A stretch of 64,000 nt of DNA, taken from the NCBI GenBank assembly GCA_013339765.2, contig CM023451.1, forward strand, positions 149,847,623 through 149,911,622. Direction: 5' to 3'. This document shows, one piece after another, positions 34,085 to 45,292 of the stretch; position 1 is the first letter of the stretch; each line of letters opens with the position of its first letter. The translations under genes were made by a program, and so were the position numbers. This stretch comes from Haemaphysalis longicornis (lineage: Eukaryota; Arthropoda; Arachnida; Ixodida; Ixodidae). The notes beneath the pieces are model-generated. The model worked only from the letters and a program-made list of their open reading frames with translations. It had not been told where the DNA came from and did not search any database.

Positions 34085-34783
34085 TGTTGGTTAAACCGTA
34101 GCGGTTTTGTCGCTGACATGCGTTGCTGTGTGCGTACGCGGGCGTGCGAACGTGCGGGCTTGTGGGCGTTCCCGTGCGTGCGCATTATAAAGGAGAAGCT
34201 AGTGCGAACAAGATCGCTCTTTTCGGGAGCTCAGCAAACTTCCTCCCGAACACCCCATGATAGTTGGACAACCATAACTATTTTCAAAAAGATCTCGCTT
34301 TACGTGTGTACTCTATTTTTCCTTCCCTCGTACTCAGAATGTAATTCTCGCAGCATATTGAATGAAGCCATCCTGAGTATGAGCGAACAGGATGAAGATT
34401 AATTTTTTCGTGCCTAGATGTTGCACGCGTTAAGTCATGTTTAAGTGAGAGCACGTTAGCTTGGGAGAAACGTCCAGGCAAATTTTCCGGACGGTAGAAG
34501 AGAATGCCTGAATTGTGCCAGTGTTCACCAGGAAGGATTATCATTGCTCACCTTTCTTTTGTCAGCTGATCTAAATGCACCAATAGAATACACTCTTGAA
34601 ATTATTGAGGACTAATATGCCACCCATGGTCCATCTTAAAAATCGGGTTCATTGTGGAGACTACGGACGGCGAAAAGCGTTGAAATAGCCGAGGACTGTG
34701 ATGGGCTTTCTTAACGCATGCAGCTACAAACGCATATATACAGAGAAATGTTTGGTTGGAGGAGGGCAATCATCCCACTCCGC

Positions 34784-34840
34784 GACGACGACGACGACGG
34801 CAACAACAACAACAAGAACGACAACAACAAAAAAAAAACA
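34784..34840. repeat. (CGA)n/(CAA)n trinucleotide run
   Basis: CGACGACGACGACGACGG, then CAACAACAACAACAA with interruptions and a terminal A-run. Confidence 0.85.
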
Positions 34841-36828
34841 GCTCAATATGCGATAGACGCTTTTACTAAGGCTCGCTTGGCTGACGCAGGAGTGAAGCGC
34901 GCACTGGCGATTAAGCACACCGAGGAGAAATAAAACCACACCCAGTTAATTGGGTAATTTACCAAAAACAAGAAAGAAAATAATGTCTCGTAATGAACGT
35001 GAAAAAGCTGCGAGCTAGTCAAGCCGCCTTCATTAACCGTGTTCATCGAAATGATTGAGTCGATCGACCCTGAGAGCAACTATCGAAAGCGATTAGCGGC
35101 GCTGTAAGAATTTGGAAAGATAACGATGAACAGGCACTAGTTCTACTTTAAAGGTTCGAAACGCCGATACAAAAAACAAGATCACTTGCCTAACGATACT
35201 TAACGACCCCGCATTAGGCGGGAACTGAAGGAAAGAAGCTGCGCCGTAGCAGAAAAGAGGGAGAAAATGCCGACGTTGTCAGTTTGCGCGCCATGACCGC
35301 GGCGCGTGGGAAATGGGGATAGCGCGGCATCAGCACGAGACGCAGCCAGGCAGGCGACCGTCGCGCTAAGGCTGTTTCCCTCGGTTTCATCAGCGCTCAA
35401 TCTTCTACGCTACATCTAACTGCAGCAAAGTAAAAAGGAAATGCACTGCTTAGGGGCGCAGGGCAGAGGATGCGCCGTTTTTGGGGTGCAACACCAAAAT
35501 AGCGTCCTTGTGACGGCACATTTTAAAACGAAAGCGTTTTATTCCGGGATACAGAAACATTTGAGTGACGTCATATCCGTCACGGAAAGGACGCTAGCAC
35601 AACGAAGCAAGCGGCCTGTAAAGGGTGCACCCCTGCACACATTGTCTTCTGCGGGGAAGCAACTTTAGAACCAACGAGTACGGTTATACCTAGGGGGTTG
35701 TTCTGTTTTCGGGTTTTAGATTTAACAAGGGAAGCTGTTTTTATGCAGGGATACACCAAGGATTTCTCTGACGATCATAATTTCGTCACGGAAATGAACG
35801 CCAGTACACCTTTTCCGAAGCGACCCAGCAAGCAGGGCAGGTCACTCGCCAAGCACACCCACAAAGAGAGCCGCCGACCCACAAATCATGCTCAGCTGCA
35901 GATTTCATTACACATTTCAGATTCGTTTTTTACCGATTCCTATGACAGAGGAATAAAACCACATTTTTTGCGTATTTAGTTTATCTGAATTCAGGGCTGT
36001 TACACAGAAGTGGCAGGGATAGTAGTGTTGTCAAGCGCTTATCACCGTATCTTCACGAAGTGCGAGTATTACTTTGTGTACTTCGCTTTGGGAAAGAGAC
36101 GCGAGGGATATTTTCATTTTTAGGGCTGTGGGGAAAGGGAGGGCCATCGTTGCGTCGCGGCAGACACAAAAACGTCTCCGCTCATAGAACAAACATTTAC
36201 GATTGAACAGGAAAGCTGTAACCCTGAATTATAGACGTTTTCTTCCTCTTGTTGATTTAAAAAAGAGGCCGAAGCGTGGTTTCTCTTCCAATGCCAATAA
36301 CAATGTCTCTAACATACGTTTACAAGTCGAAGGCAACAACAAATTCACTGGGTCCCCCTGCAGTGACTGTGCTGTGGTGGTGTGGGAGATGCGGGTTACT
36401 GTCAAACTCCAGCATAATTTGCAAAAGCTAATACGTTTAGTGATTACAACAGTGTAAATAAAGATAATTGGTCGAAAGCCGGTGGTTCGGAATTCCACTC
36501 AATCAGACCCAAATATGCGTTTTTTTTCTAATGAGTTACTTCACTTTTTCTATAGGAGCTTCGCTGAGAAGTTTCGTGTAACTCTGAACATTGTTTGACG
36601 TGTTTTTTTTTTTTTACAATTCGAGTCATCGGCCATTTCGAGATCCAGGTACGCCGTATTGTATACCGTTACTGCTGGATGTAACGAAGTTGACGCAAGT
36701 TTGCTATTTTTCGTTACATGCAGGTTTTTCGTTACATGCGGTTTTGAGTTAAGACTCACGGGAAGGAAGCATAAATGAAGTCAAAATGCTAGACATCAGT
36801 CAAGGTGAACTCCTGCTTCATGGATTTA

Positions 36829-37158
36829 TTTCACAATGATAAACTGCCTGAGTTGCGCCTGCTGCTTTCGCACTAACGTAGGCACAACACTGTGCTCCAA
36901 AGAAGCAAAGTCACTTACCCCGGTTGGACAAACGTAACTTTCGTATTGCTTTTGCCCTCTGACTCTTTTCGGTGCCTTAATGCGTTTCGAGAACCACCCG
37001 TGTGCTGAAATAGCGCCTTTTTTGCGAACTTGATGCTCTTTACCGCACTCGAAATTGTTGAAAGGGTGATAGCTGGGATACTCTACCAGGCAGCAACATT
37101 CTGCTTTCTCACCGGCGTAGACACCATTTAAAATTGTGGTCTTGTCTTTAAATGACAA
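36829..37158 (-). other. Unidentified open frame, possible exon
   Basis: A 110-codon minus-strand frame of balanced composition contains AGEKAECCCLVEYPSYHPF, FECGKEHQVRKKGAI and KAPKRVRGQKQYESYVCPTG. Directly after PTG the DNA reads GGGTAAGTG, a strong splice-donor consensus near 36,918. There is no good acceptor: the frame is preceded by a TGA just after CTGCCAG. I recognise no family. It may be chance. Confidence 0.2.
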
Positions 37159-37815
37159 AACTTTTCATTTTCTGGCAGCAGAACTCACCACCGACGGCCC
37201 GATACCATAGAAGGCAGTGGAGGTGCGTGAGTGCACGCCGACAGAACGTACTAGCACCTCAGTACTTAAGTCGCCAAACGAACCCGCACTCACACGTGGA
37301 AATTCACGAAGCTTGTGGGCACAGGCTAAAAAAATCGTTAAGTGTAGTTAGCTCTTGCTACCTGGTGTGGTGTCACGCTACACAAGCAAACCAGAGTGGG
37401 ATGCTACATTAACCACGGGATGGCACCAGCCGCTCCGCTCCGTCCTTACAGTAGTGCTAGTATTCGCTAAATTGGTCAATATTCTCCGGCAGATTTTTAA
37501 TGAAAGTGCGGAAAACAATGACTGATCAGTTTGCCGACTTTGTTATGTCAAGGTTACCCGCCGCAACGCTTCGTTACAAAGCGGTCGCAAACACACGGGC
37601 TTCAGTGGAGGTGGCAATGGAGAATTGAAAAACTTCGTTAAATCCAGGAATTAGTTATATAGAGGTTCATTACGCCTAGGTTTAACTGTACGTACCGATA
37701 AGAATTCTTTCGCACTGAAACTGATAATAAATGGCTCAACGGAACCTTACCTAAACTGATTCCCTAAGAAACCACTTTCTTTCTCATGTAGAGACGTGTA
37801 GTTGAACACCTGGAA

Positions 37816-37892
37816 TAGCTTGTATGGATGTATGGTTGTATGGTTGTATCGTTGTAGGGATGTAGGGTTGTATACAACGTGTATGGTTGAAT
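37816..37892. repeat. Degenerate GTATGGTT array
   Basis: Eight- to nine-base units of the type TGTATGGT with substitutions, about eight copies, ending near GTATGGTTGAATG. Confidence 0.6.
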
Positions 37893-38389
37893 GCTCGAAT
37901 AGCTTGGTTGTTGTTCGCACATCGCTCTGCACTGCGCGGCCAACAGCCAAGCTAAGCTTGTTACGTGCGGGCCAATGTTTCGCGGCTTAGGTATCAACCT
38001 TATCAGGGAATTGACACGGGCCTTCTGCGCAAAAAGAAGAAAAAAGACCGTTGCGTTCACCATTCTCCCATGACGATGCGTGAGAAGAAACTCGTTTTCC
38101 TAGAGAGCGAGGTTAGATAGACTTTTATTCAGCTACTAATATTGAAAGCTTTATCTGCTGCTTGGCACGTGTCATGGGGGTGAATTTGTGGGCAGGTGCA
38201 TTGCCACACGTTGGCTCCTAGAATATTGTGCCTTCTTAAATAAAAATCAGTTACCAGTAAGCGCAATCGTGCATCTCGTTTCTTTTCTGAATCTTCTTTT
38301 TAATATTATTTGCGCCGTGTTTATAATCAGCCACAACAAACTAGCTCTCTTGTCAATTCTGTTGATACTTGTATATACTATTTCGGATA

Positions 38390-38520
38390 GGCAGCTGCGG
38401 CTGACCGAAACTGCGAAGTCGGCGGGAGAAACAACGCAGTCCTGGACTGAGGAGCCCGCCGACCTACCAGATCTTCAGTTGAATAAAGTTGTTCCACCTC
38501 CTCATACTCTTCCTCGCCAC
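38390..38520 (+). mobile_element. Solo LINE 3' end (I-group), short fragment
   Basis: CAGTCCTGGACTGAGGAGCC, then CCGCCGACCTACCAG and GTTGAATAAAGTTGTTCC, has the form of an I-group LINE 3' end: the CTGGACTGAGGAG block recurs at 52,975-52,987 in another LINE fragment, and AATAAA precedes the end. No coding motif remains. Confidence 0.45.
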
Positions 38521-41500
38521 CATTTCTTTAAAACAGTTGGCAATAAAATATAACAACATCCAAAAAAATCAGAACCGAATGCGTCCTTGCGGCTACAAAA
38601 CTTTCAGGGACACTCAGAACTGAAAACATTGATGTTTGATGTGTTCGGTCTGTCATGATTGTCATCTTCTCTCACGAACATGGTTTCATCTTCACTTAGA
38701 CTAATAGACTTGGCTAATCGCCGTTGTTTTCCCTACATGCGCTATTAGAGTAAAGGTCACCTTCTACTTGTGTATATATCGTGCTCAAATCACTCTTACA
38801 GGTCTCCACTAGTGCAAGCGTGCCCTATCATTACCCTCGCCAAGATCATTTTTTCTTCGTGTCGTTGTCTTCTCTGTTGTTTTCTCTTTGCCCCTACGTA
38901 CGCTATGAAGGCAAACGTGCTTTGCTGCTTGCCTAATTAACTAGTTGAAACTACTTCCGTAGGCGTCAGTACATGTTTCGAACGCACGTTTTTAGTTTGA
39001 GGACCCCAGCTCATTCACTAGGCCCCTGCCTATAAACTAGAGCCACGGATCGGCCGGGTTAGGTGGGTTTCGTACTCGACTAGCTGCTTTTTCAGCCCGA
39101 TTCGGATCTCTACCAAAAGTAACCAGGTATTGGCTTCAAAAAATTCATTCTCCTCGTGACGTCAGCCATTTGTAGAACCATTTTTGGTCGCACCGGCAAC
39201 GAATTTCGCCTACTGGGTCATTTAATGTTTGCAGAAAATAATATACACGCAAAAGCGTAATATCACAAAAGAATAGAAAATAAAACAGCTCAGCCACAAT
39301 TTATTTTCATTTGAATTTTATGGCGGCACTGTTCTTGCTTTTTCCATTATACAGCGATCCTAGAGCAGCTAAGCAAGCCAAATAAAATGAAACAGTTTCT
39401 TTTGTTCGGCGCAGCTTTCAGGTTTGACAAAAATGTCTCAGGTCAAGCTCCTGGGGCACGTGCGTTCGCTTAAGTAAGCAGAAATCCGCAAGCGTTTTTA
39501 GAAAATCGATAGCAGCTAATTAATCAGGAGCACCTGCCGTAGACCTTAATGCAAATGACGCGTACAGGGAGCTCCCAATTTCCGTACCTTTACTTCTCAT
39601 TACGCGTGGCTTAGCAATTCCCAGAGTTTAAAAACATGCCTGGGGGGCCCAGTCGTAAGAAAACAGAGCCCAATTTGGCAGGCCTTTCTGCCTGGCTTTC
39701 TTCTGGCTGCATTTTTTTCCTTTTCCCTTGTGCTTATGTAATTCTTGCCTGATATCAGAATCGGCTTCGCAGAATCGCATTGTTTGAGTTTCGGCACTAA
39801 ATGAAGAGGTCTTCCGATCTAGCCGATGAAGAAAACGGATCTTCTGAAGCGCAATGAGAATTAATGTTCGCGGTGAGAAGAGGCATGCACGTGCTACGCT
39901 TTATTGACGTGTAATCTAGCTCGTTTATTCTCCGAGGTTAATTAGGCAGGCATTGGCTTGACCTCCTTTCTGGATCCGCGCATAAAAAATGGTGCCTTCA
40001 GAATTCCATGCAGCTAGAGTCGAAAAATGCGAAACATTTTTGTTGCTCGGTCTAGTTCTGGTTAACTAGATAGTCTGGCGAAAATTTTTGTTCTCGGGCA
40101 AATAGGCCAGTTCCTTTCCGGTCGATATCTGCCCTTTTAACCTTTAGAAATGCTGCAGCTAAATGAAAATGTAGGTTAAAACTTTTCATTTCTTTTTCAA
40201 ACGTTCCCTTTTAATGTTAGCTTACTGTGAAACATTATAAACATCTACTAGTCTGCTTCAGATATTATCCACAAACTGTCTGGAGAAAATGAGCTTTCCT
40301 TTTTATGTCTTCTCACGTGTGATTGCGGGCACAAAATTAATCAGCATTTCAGATCAAATAAAACGAACATTTAAAAGCATGAAAACTATCTGAAAACAAC
40401 TTTCGCTTGTTTTTTGACGAGCTTAGGGCTGCTTTCCAAAACTTTATCCAGCGTTAGCAGGTACTTTTACCATGGAAATGAAAGGAACATTTTTCCACCG
40501 TTTTCATATTCCTAGGAAGCTCGAAATGTTGTAATCCTGCATATATCGCGCCGTTAATTAATTTGTTGACCAGTATATTGGGAAAATGATTAGCACCTTG
40601 TTATGTTGGTTGGGTGTAATACGTACTATAGCGATCACACCTAGGGGGAACATGGCGGCATGTGGCATACCAGAGCATCCTAACGGCGCGCACGGAAACA
40701 GCGCGCATGAGCATTGTAGGGGCAGCGAGACTACAGAGCTCATCGCGCGCATCGGCTCAACAGGCGGCAGCGCGTAGTCTGCTACATGCGTGCTGCCGGC
40801 GCTAACAAAACCGTCGACAGATTCAGTGGCTGTGAACCGATACCGCGGCGCCGACTAAAGTTTTTTTTTTTTTTTTGGCAGACGCAACGCTTGATGCAGC
40901 AAAGCAATCACAAATGGTGGTCTACCGCAACGGTGTAGTTCTCTAGCACGAGCAGCCACCGCGAGCTGTGGAACCACTGCTCTACTTTCCTCTGCTACGA
41001 CTCATCCTTCGCGCAAGCGAATTGTAAACGGGGAAATACGGGAGGTGTCTAGAATTTGGTCTTCGTGATTGAGGCTATGAGCGGTCACGCGAAACCGGCC
41101 CAGATGTGCTACTATGCTTTTACGGGTGTAAAGGGAATTTATTAGAAACCACATATGAGGGCGCGGAAACTAGGGTGTGTTATAAAGGCGCCGCCCTATA
41201 CTATAACAAGTTACCAATGTTTACAAAACGATTCTTACAAGTGGCACACTAAAACAGCCATTGGGGGCTAGAAACAAGAACAAGTTCGTAAAATTTTCAA
41301 GTAAACTGTTTGCTGAGCCACAACATAACCGCATAAAAAACAAGTTATTACAGAACGATAGAAATACTTAATGTGTTGTTGGTGGCCTTTATGAATCCAG
41401 TGGGCCAGCATAAGACTCTCCGCCAAGTGCCGCCAGTTTACACACCAAATGACGCATCATAATTGAACGCGCAGGCAATAGGAGAGGAAACATCAACCTT

Positions 41501-43257
41501 TGCGGTTTTACAAGAGAGGACGCACAAACAATTCCGCCCCAGAACAAATGCGCCAACTTTCGCACAAAACAAAAAAATGCCTTTGCCATCGGGTCAACCG
41601 TCACCTACTGGGCAGAGATGGCGTATTGACATCTGTCTTGGCACGACGTGCGCAGCACCAGGACCTGAATAGTGTGTACTGATAACACAGCACAACCGCC
41701 CCAGAAAGCCTAGGCGCGGTCTGGTATTTATTAACCGGAAAATCATATTTTGGTTTTAGAAACTTGCAGCAGCTGTTCTTATTTTTGTATGATCGTTGTT
41801 AGTATTTTTGCTTTCTCGGGCGATACTGCCTGTCTGCGATTTTGTTTTTCAACAGCACTCTTCCACCGCTAAAATTAACGTGTTAATAAAACGAGTTTCG
41901 AAACTCCCCACTTTCTTCTTCCATCTCAAGCCCTGAACTGAGTCGTTATTTCCATTCCGAAGCCGAAGAACCGCGCACAATTTTCAAACAAACAAAAAAA
42001 GAAAACGTCTTTGCTTCTAATGCTGGTGCCATCTGGCGACTTACCCTAGCATTAATTTGTGGTCAGGATTGAAAAATCAATTTCCCTGAAAGGCGATGTG
42101 CTTCTCAGTTCCGCTGATTTCGGCTTTTTTTAAACGCGCGTTTATGTGTGACGCTATTTCCAACACCTTATTCTGCTCACCATCTGGTTGCGCGTTTCGC
42201 TTAGGGAATAGTTCGGCGCACGAAGAGATTATTAAAAGTAAGCTCGAAAACTTTCCCATTGACAGCCGCCACGCAAGGGTAATTTTTTATTAAATATCCC
42301 AAGTATAAGATATAAGCCCCGTAAATTTAAAAGTAGATACGCTGAACCGTTTAAGCGTTTTCCGAGCAGTGATAAATGACCCTCGAAATTCGAAGCTCCC
42401 TGCACATTTTGATGTATAGTGACAGCAGTCGAACGTGAATATCCAGTTCCGCGCTTTTTGATAGCGGATCAAGTTCATAATACCGAAGTTGCAGATTTTA
42501 AATGAAAAAGGTATGCATCTGTGATACCATGCTTATTCGAATTACAAGCTGAAGTTTAGAAGCAGGAAAATATTTCCACTGTTAGTTATTGTCATATTGA
42601 TGAAATTAGCCGGTCTATGTTTACTGCTGTGCTCAACAGTATAAAAAACCCTGGAGCCTATAAGGCGGCTCTAGATTTTGGTGTATGTCCACGCAGAGTC
42701 AATAAACGGAAGTTCGCTGTTGTGGTCATTCGAAATGCAATTGACACTCGATGTCCACTTTTAAAATATTGGATGGCGATTATGATATTACCCAATGCGA
42801 TATTTGGGCGTAGCAGCAGTGCGCTGAGGCAGCACTCACTTGTGGGTTTTCTCGACGGAAGAGATGATTAGCCTCTGCGTCTGCGGCGTAAAGTGCGTCT
42901 CAGGAAGGGACCGCGAACTGCGTCTTAAGCGAACGCACATCATAGTCACGCGCACGCCCCCATCGCGTTTTCGCCAAAGCGTCCCTTGTCGAGCGCCTTG
43001 TGCGGGCACAGCACACTGCTCCCTCCCCACCCCCACCGAAAACTTCGGAGAGCGCTTGCTCGCGCCGCCAAGGCAAACCCCCCTCTCCTCCCAAGTTTCG
43101 CGACATTCTCTTCCTTTGCTTTCTTTCATCGTTCGCTTTTTCTTTCACTCACCGGTCTTGCCATCGTTCACTCGGTTACGCCGACAACGCGGCTCAGCGC
43201 AGAGACGGCCGCCAAAGGGTTGCGCCCTAATACGGTTTCACGAGCAGTAGCGTGAAG
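38521..43257. other. No recognised gene or element
   Basis: AT-rich, low in open frames. Poly-T (17) near 40,860-40,876. GC-rich patches near 40,680-40,850 and 43,000-43,250 carry no recognisable domain. Confidence 0.5.
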
Positions 43258-43450
43258 AGGTTCCCGTTTGAACCCATTCCCATTTCAACCTTCCCGCTTG
43301 TACCCCCCCGTTTCAACCTGGCACAAAACGACCTTCCCGTCTCGCCCTTTCCCATTTCGCCTGTTCCCATTTGAACCCATTTCTGCTTCCACCTCCTCGT
43401 TTGTTCCCTCCCGTTTCAACCCGGTACAAAACAACCTTCCTATTTCATAT
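43258..43450 (+). repeat. TTCCCGTTTGAACCC array, left arm
   Basis: A degenerate series of TTCCCGTTTGAACCC / CCCATTTCAACC / CCCGTTTCAACC units with variable spacing of about 14-25 bases. The reverse-complement series occurs at 45,110-45,292. Confidence 0.75.
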
Positions 43451-45109
43451 TTTCATATATTTCCATTTAGCACCTTCACGGAATAACGTGCCCAGTGCGA
43501 CTCAGTTGATTCGGTCTGAGGCGTGGGATTTTTTAACTTAATGTCACGTCGATCTATATTTTAACCCCGTGTTTTGAGTTACATCCCATGTAACCGAAAG
43601 TCAAAACTACAATTACGACCGATGAAACCTGAACATTAAATTGAAGTTACGTCAAACGTATTCCACAGTAAAGAAGTTGCGGCTGGCGGAATTGAAGTGC
43701 AGTCATGTCCTATTAATCTACGCAAACCTGTTGCCATGGTTTGTTTTACGATAAGTTGCGTAGATTTAAAACAACACCAAGGTTGCGGCCTTACGTCCGA
43801 CCCCGTAGAGCGTTGTGTAAATTAGAGCAGAAAGCGCACCCTTCCGTCTGCTTCCGCATCGGTCGAGTGGTCTGAAGCGTGTTGCTCGCATGCTTATTTC
43901 GACAGCGGTGTGGGTTTGGGCGCGGAAGGTTGCACGGGAGTTTAAAAGCATAGAATGTTTTTTTAATATACGAATGCACATGCACTTCTTTCCATATGTA
44001 ACACCCAGATAGAAAGGAAAGAAAGTAACAAAATAGAACATCTTGTCGCGGGTGCAGTGCCAGCTTGTGTCGCTCGTATCGTGCCGAAAAACAAACTTAG
44101 ATCTTTTAACAAATATAATTAATAATTCATAAGGTGTAGCAAAGGGCCTACTCAGGAAAAAGATTTCGCGAGATTTGATTACTAAATCTTGCTAACTAAT
44201 GAAAGACGTATTTTATGAAAGCGGCTAACTATTATGGGCCAAGCCCTTGGTTTTTACGATCCATTTTAATGTGGGGCTAACGGCCACTGTATATGCAAAT
44301 GTTTGTAAAAAGATGGCCATTGAAGTCTAAAGCTGAAATTTTCTCTTGGGGGAAATGCTTCGCGCACATTTTTCATCCAGGCGTTAAGAACACTCGAAGC
44401 TCTGTTCTTTTGGGTGTACTTTTTACGGATAATACATAGACGGCACGCAGTACGCGGAAAAGCAAATTTAGTGCATAACGTTTAGGTAGTCATCCATCTA
44501 ATGCTTCAAACATTTTTTGCCGAACCAGCTGCTGGATTTAGAACTGCTCTTTGAAATGCCAGCACAGACATGCATCACATGCAAAGCACGTAGTTTTGCC
44601 GAATGGGTACTTGCAGTAGTTGTATTTCCACTCGGGTGCACGCCTTTTGATTACAAAAAGAAACCGTGCAACTTTTGGGATTTAAACCAACATGTTCTCT
44701 TCACAAGTTTTTTTAACAGCGAACTCTTTCCTGCCCTGACCTATTAGTTCGCCGTTGTGGCCGCTAGGAGCATCGGGATCGGAAAAAAATTCTTTCGAGA
44801 GCATAATTAATTCTTCCAGCGCGATTGTTTCTTTTCTGGGGACAGCATGAATGAACGAACAAAGTTCTTGATTCCGCACTAAAGCCAGACGAACGAGAAA
44901 TGCGGTAGCATGTCCTCATTCAAGAAGCTTCAAGAGCACAGTATAGGCCTTAGGCGTTCGCAAACTTTTATCGACCCGAAAGATCGGCCGTATATATGCT
45001 CAATTGCAGAAAAATTCCTCCATGGAGAATTGTACAGTAGTGCATGGCCTAATCCTTGGATGCACATTTTGGGGAACACTTTCAAAAACGGTAACGCATA
45101 TTTTCAGAA
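43451..45109. other. AT-rich interior between the inverted arrays
   Basis: No coding region or motif recognised. If the arrays are the ends of one mobile element, this is its interior and it is non-autonomous. Confidence 0.4.
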
Positions 45110-45292
45110 ATTTAAATGGGTTGAAACAACACGGGTTCAGACGGGAAGGGCGTTTGGGGAACCGGTTGTAACTGGAAGGGCCCAAATGGGAAGGTGGTAT
45201 CGGGAGCGGGGGCACACGGGACGGGTCAAACGGGAAGGGCGTTTCGGGAATGGGTTCAAACGGTACGGGTTCAAACGGGAACGGGTTGTTTC
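45110..45292 (+). repeat. GGGTTCAAACGGGAA array, right arm
   Basis: The inverse of the left array: GGTTCAGACGGGAAGGGCG, CAAACGGGAAGGGCG, ATGGGTTCAAACGG, ACGGGTTCAAACGGGAACGG. The outermost units of both arms pair best, suggesting subterminal inverted arrays of a 2.03-kb element (43,258-45,292). A frame through it is repeat-driven. Confidence 0.75.

Larger units (their letters stand above)
32035..34095 (-). mobile_element. RTE-type LINE, 5'-truncated, with (TGA)n tail
   Basis: On the minus strand it runs from about 34,095 to a (TGA)n tail at 32,035-32,064. RTE-group LINEs typically end in short tandem repeats rather than poly(A) and lack RNase H; both hold here. The endonuclease is missing. 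The coding part is nearly intact: one stop near 33,638, one 1-nt deletion near 33,050 and one TAA near 32,652. No target duplication was seen. Confidence 0.88.
34096..37815. other. Mostly unassigned stretch
   Basis: Contents: a GTGCGGGCGT-rich segment near 34,130-34,180; (CGA)n-(CAA)n trinucleotide run at 34,784-34,840; a weak diverged similarity between 35,548-35,620 and 35,746-35,830 (GGGATACA...TCACGGAAA); a doubled TTTTCGTTACATGC at about 36,708-36,738. No gene recognised except the doubtful frame at 36,829-37,158. Confidence 0.45.
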
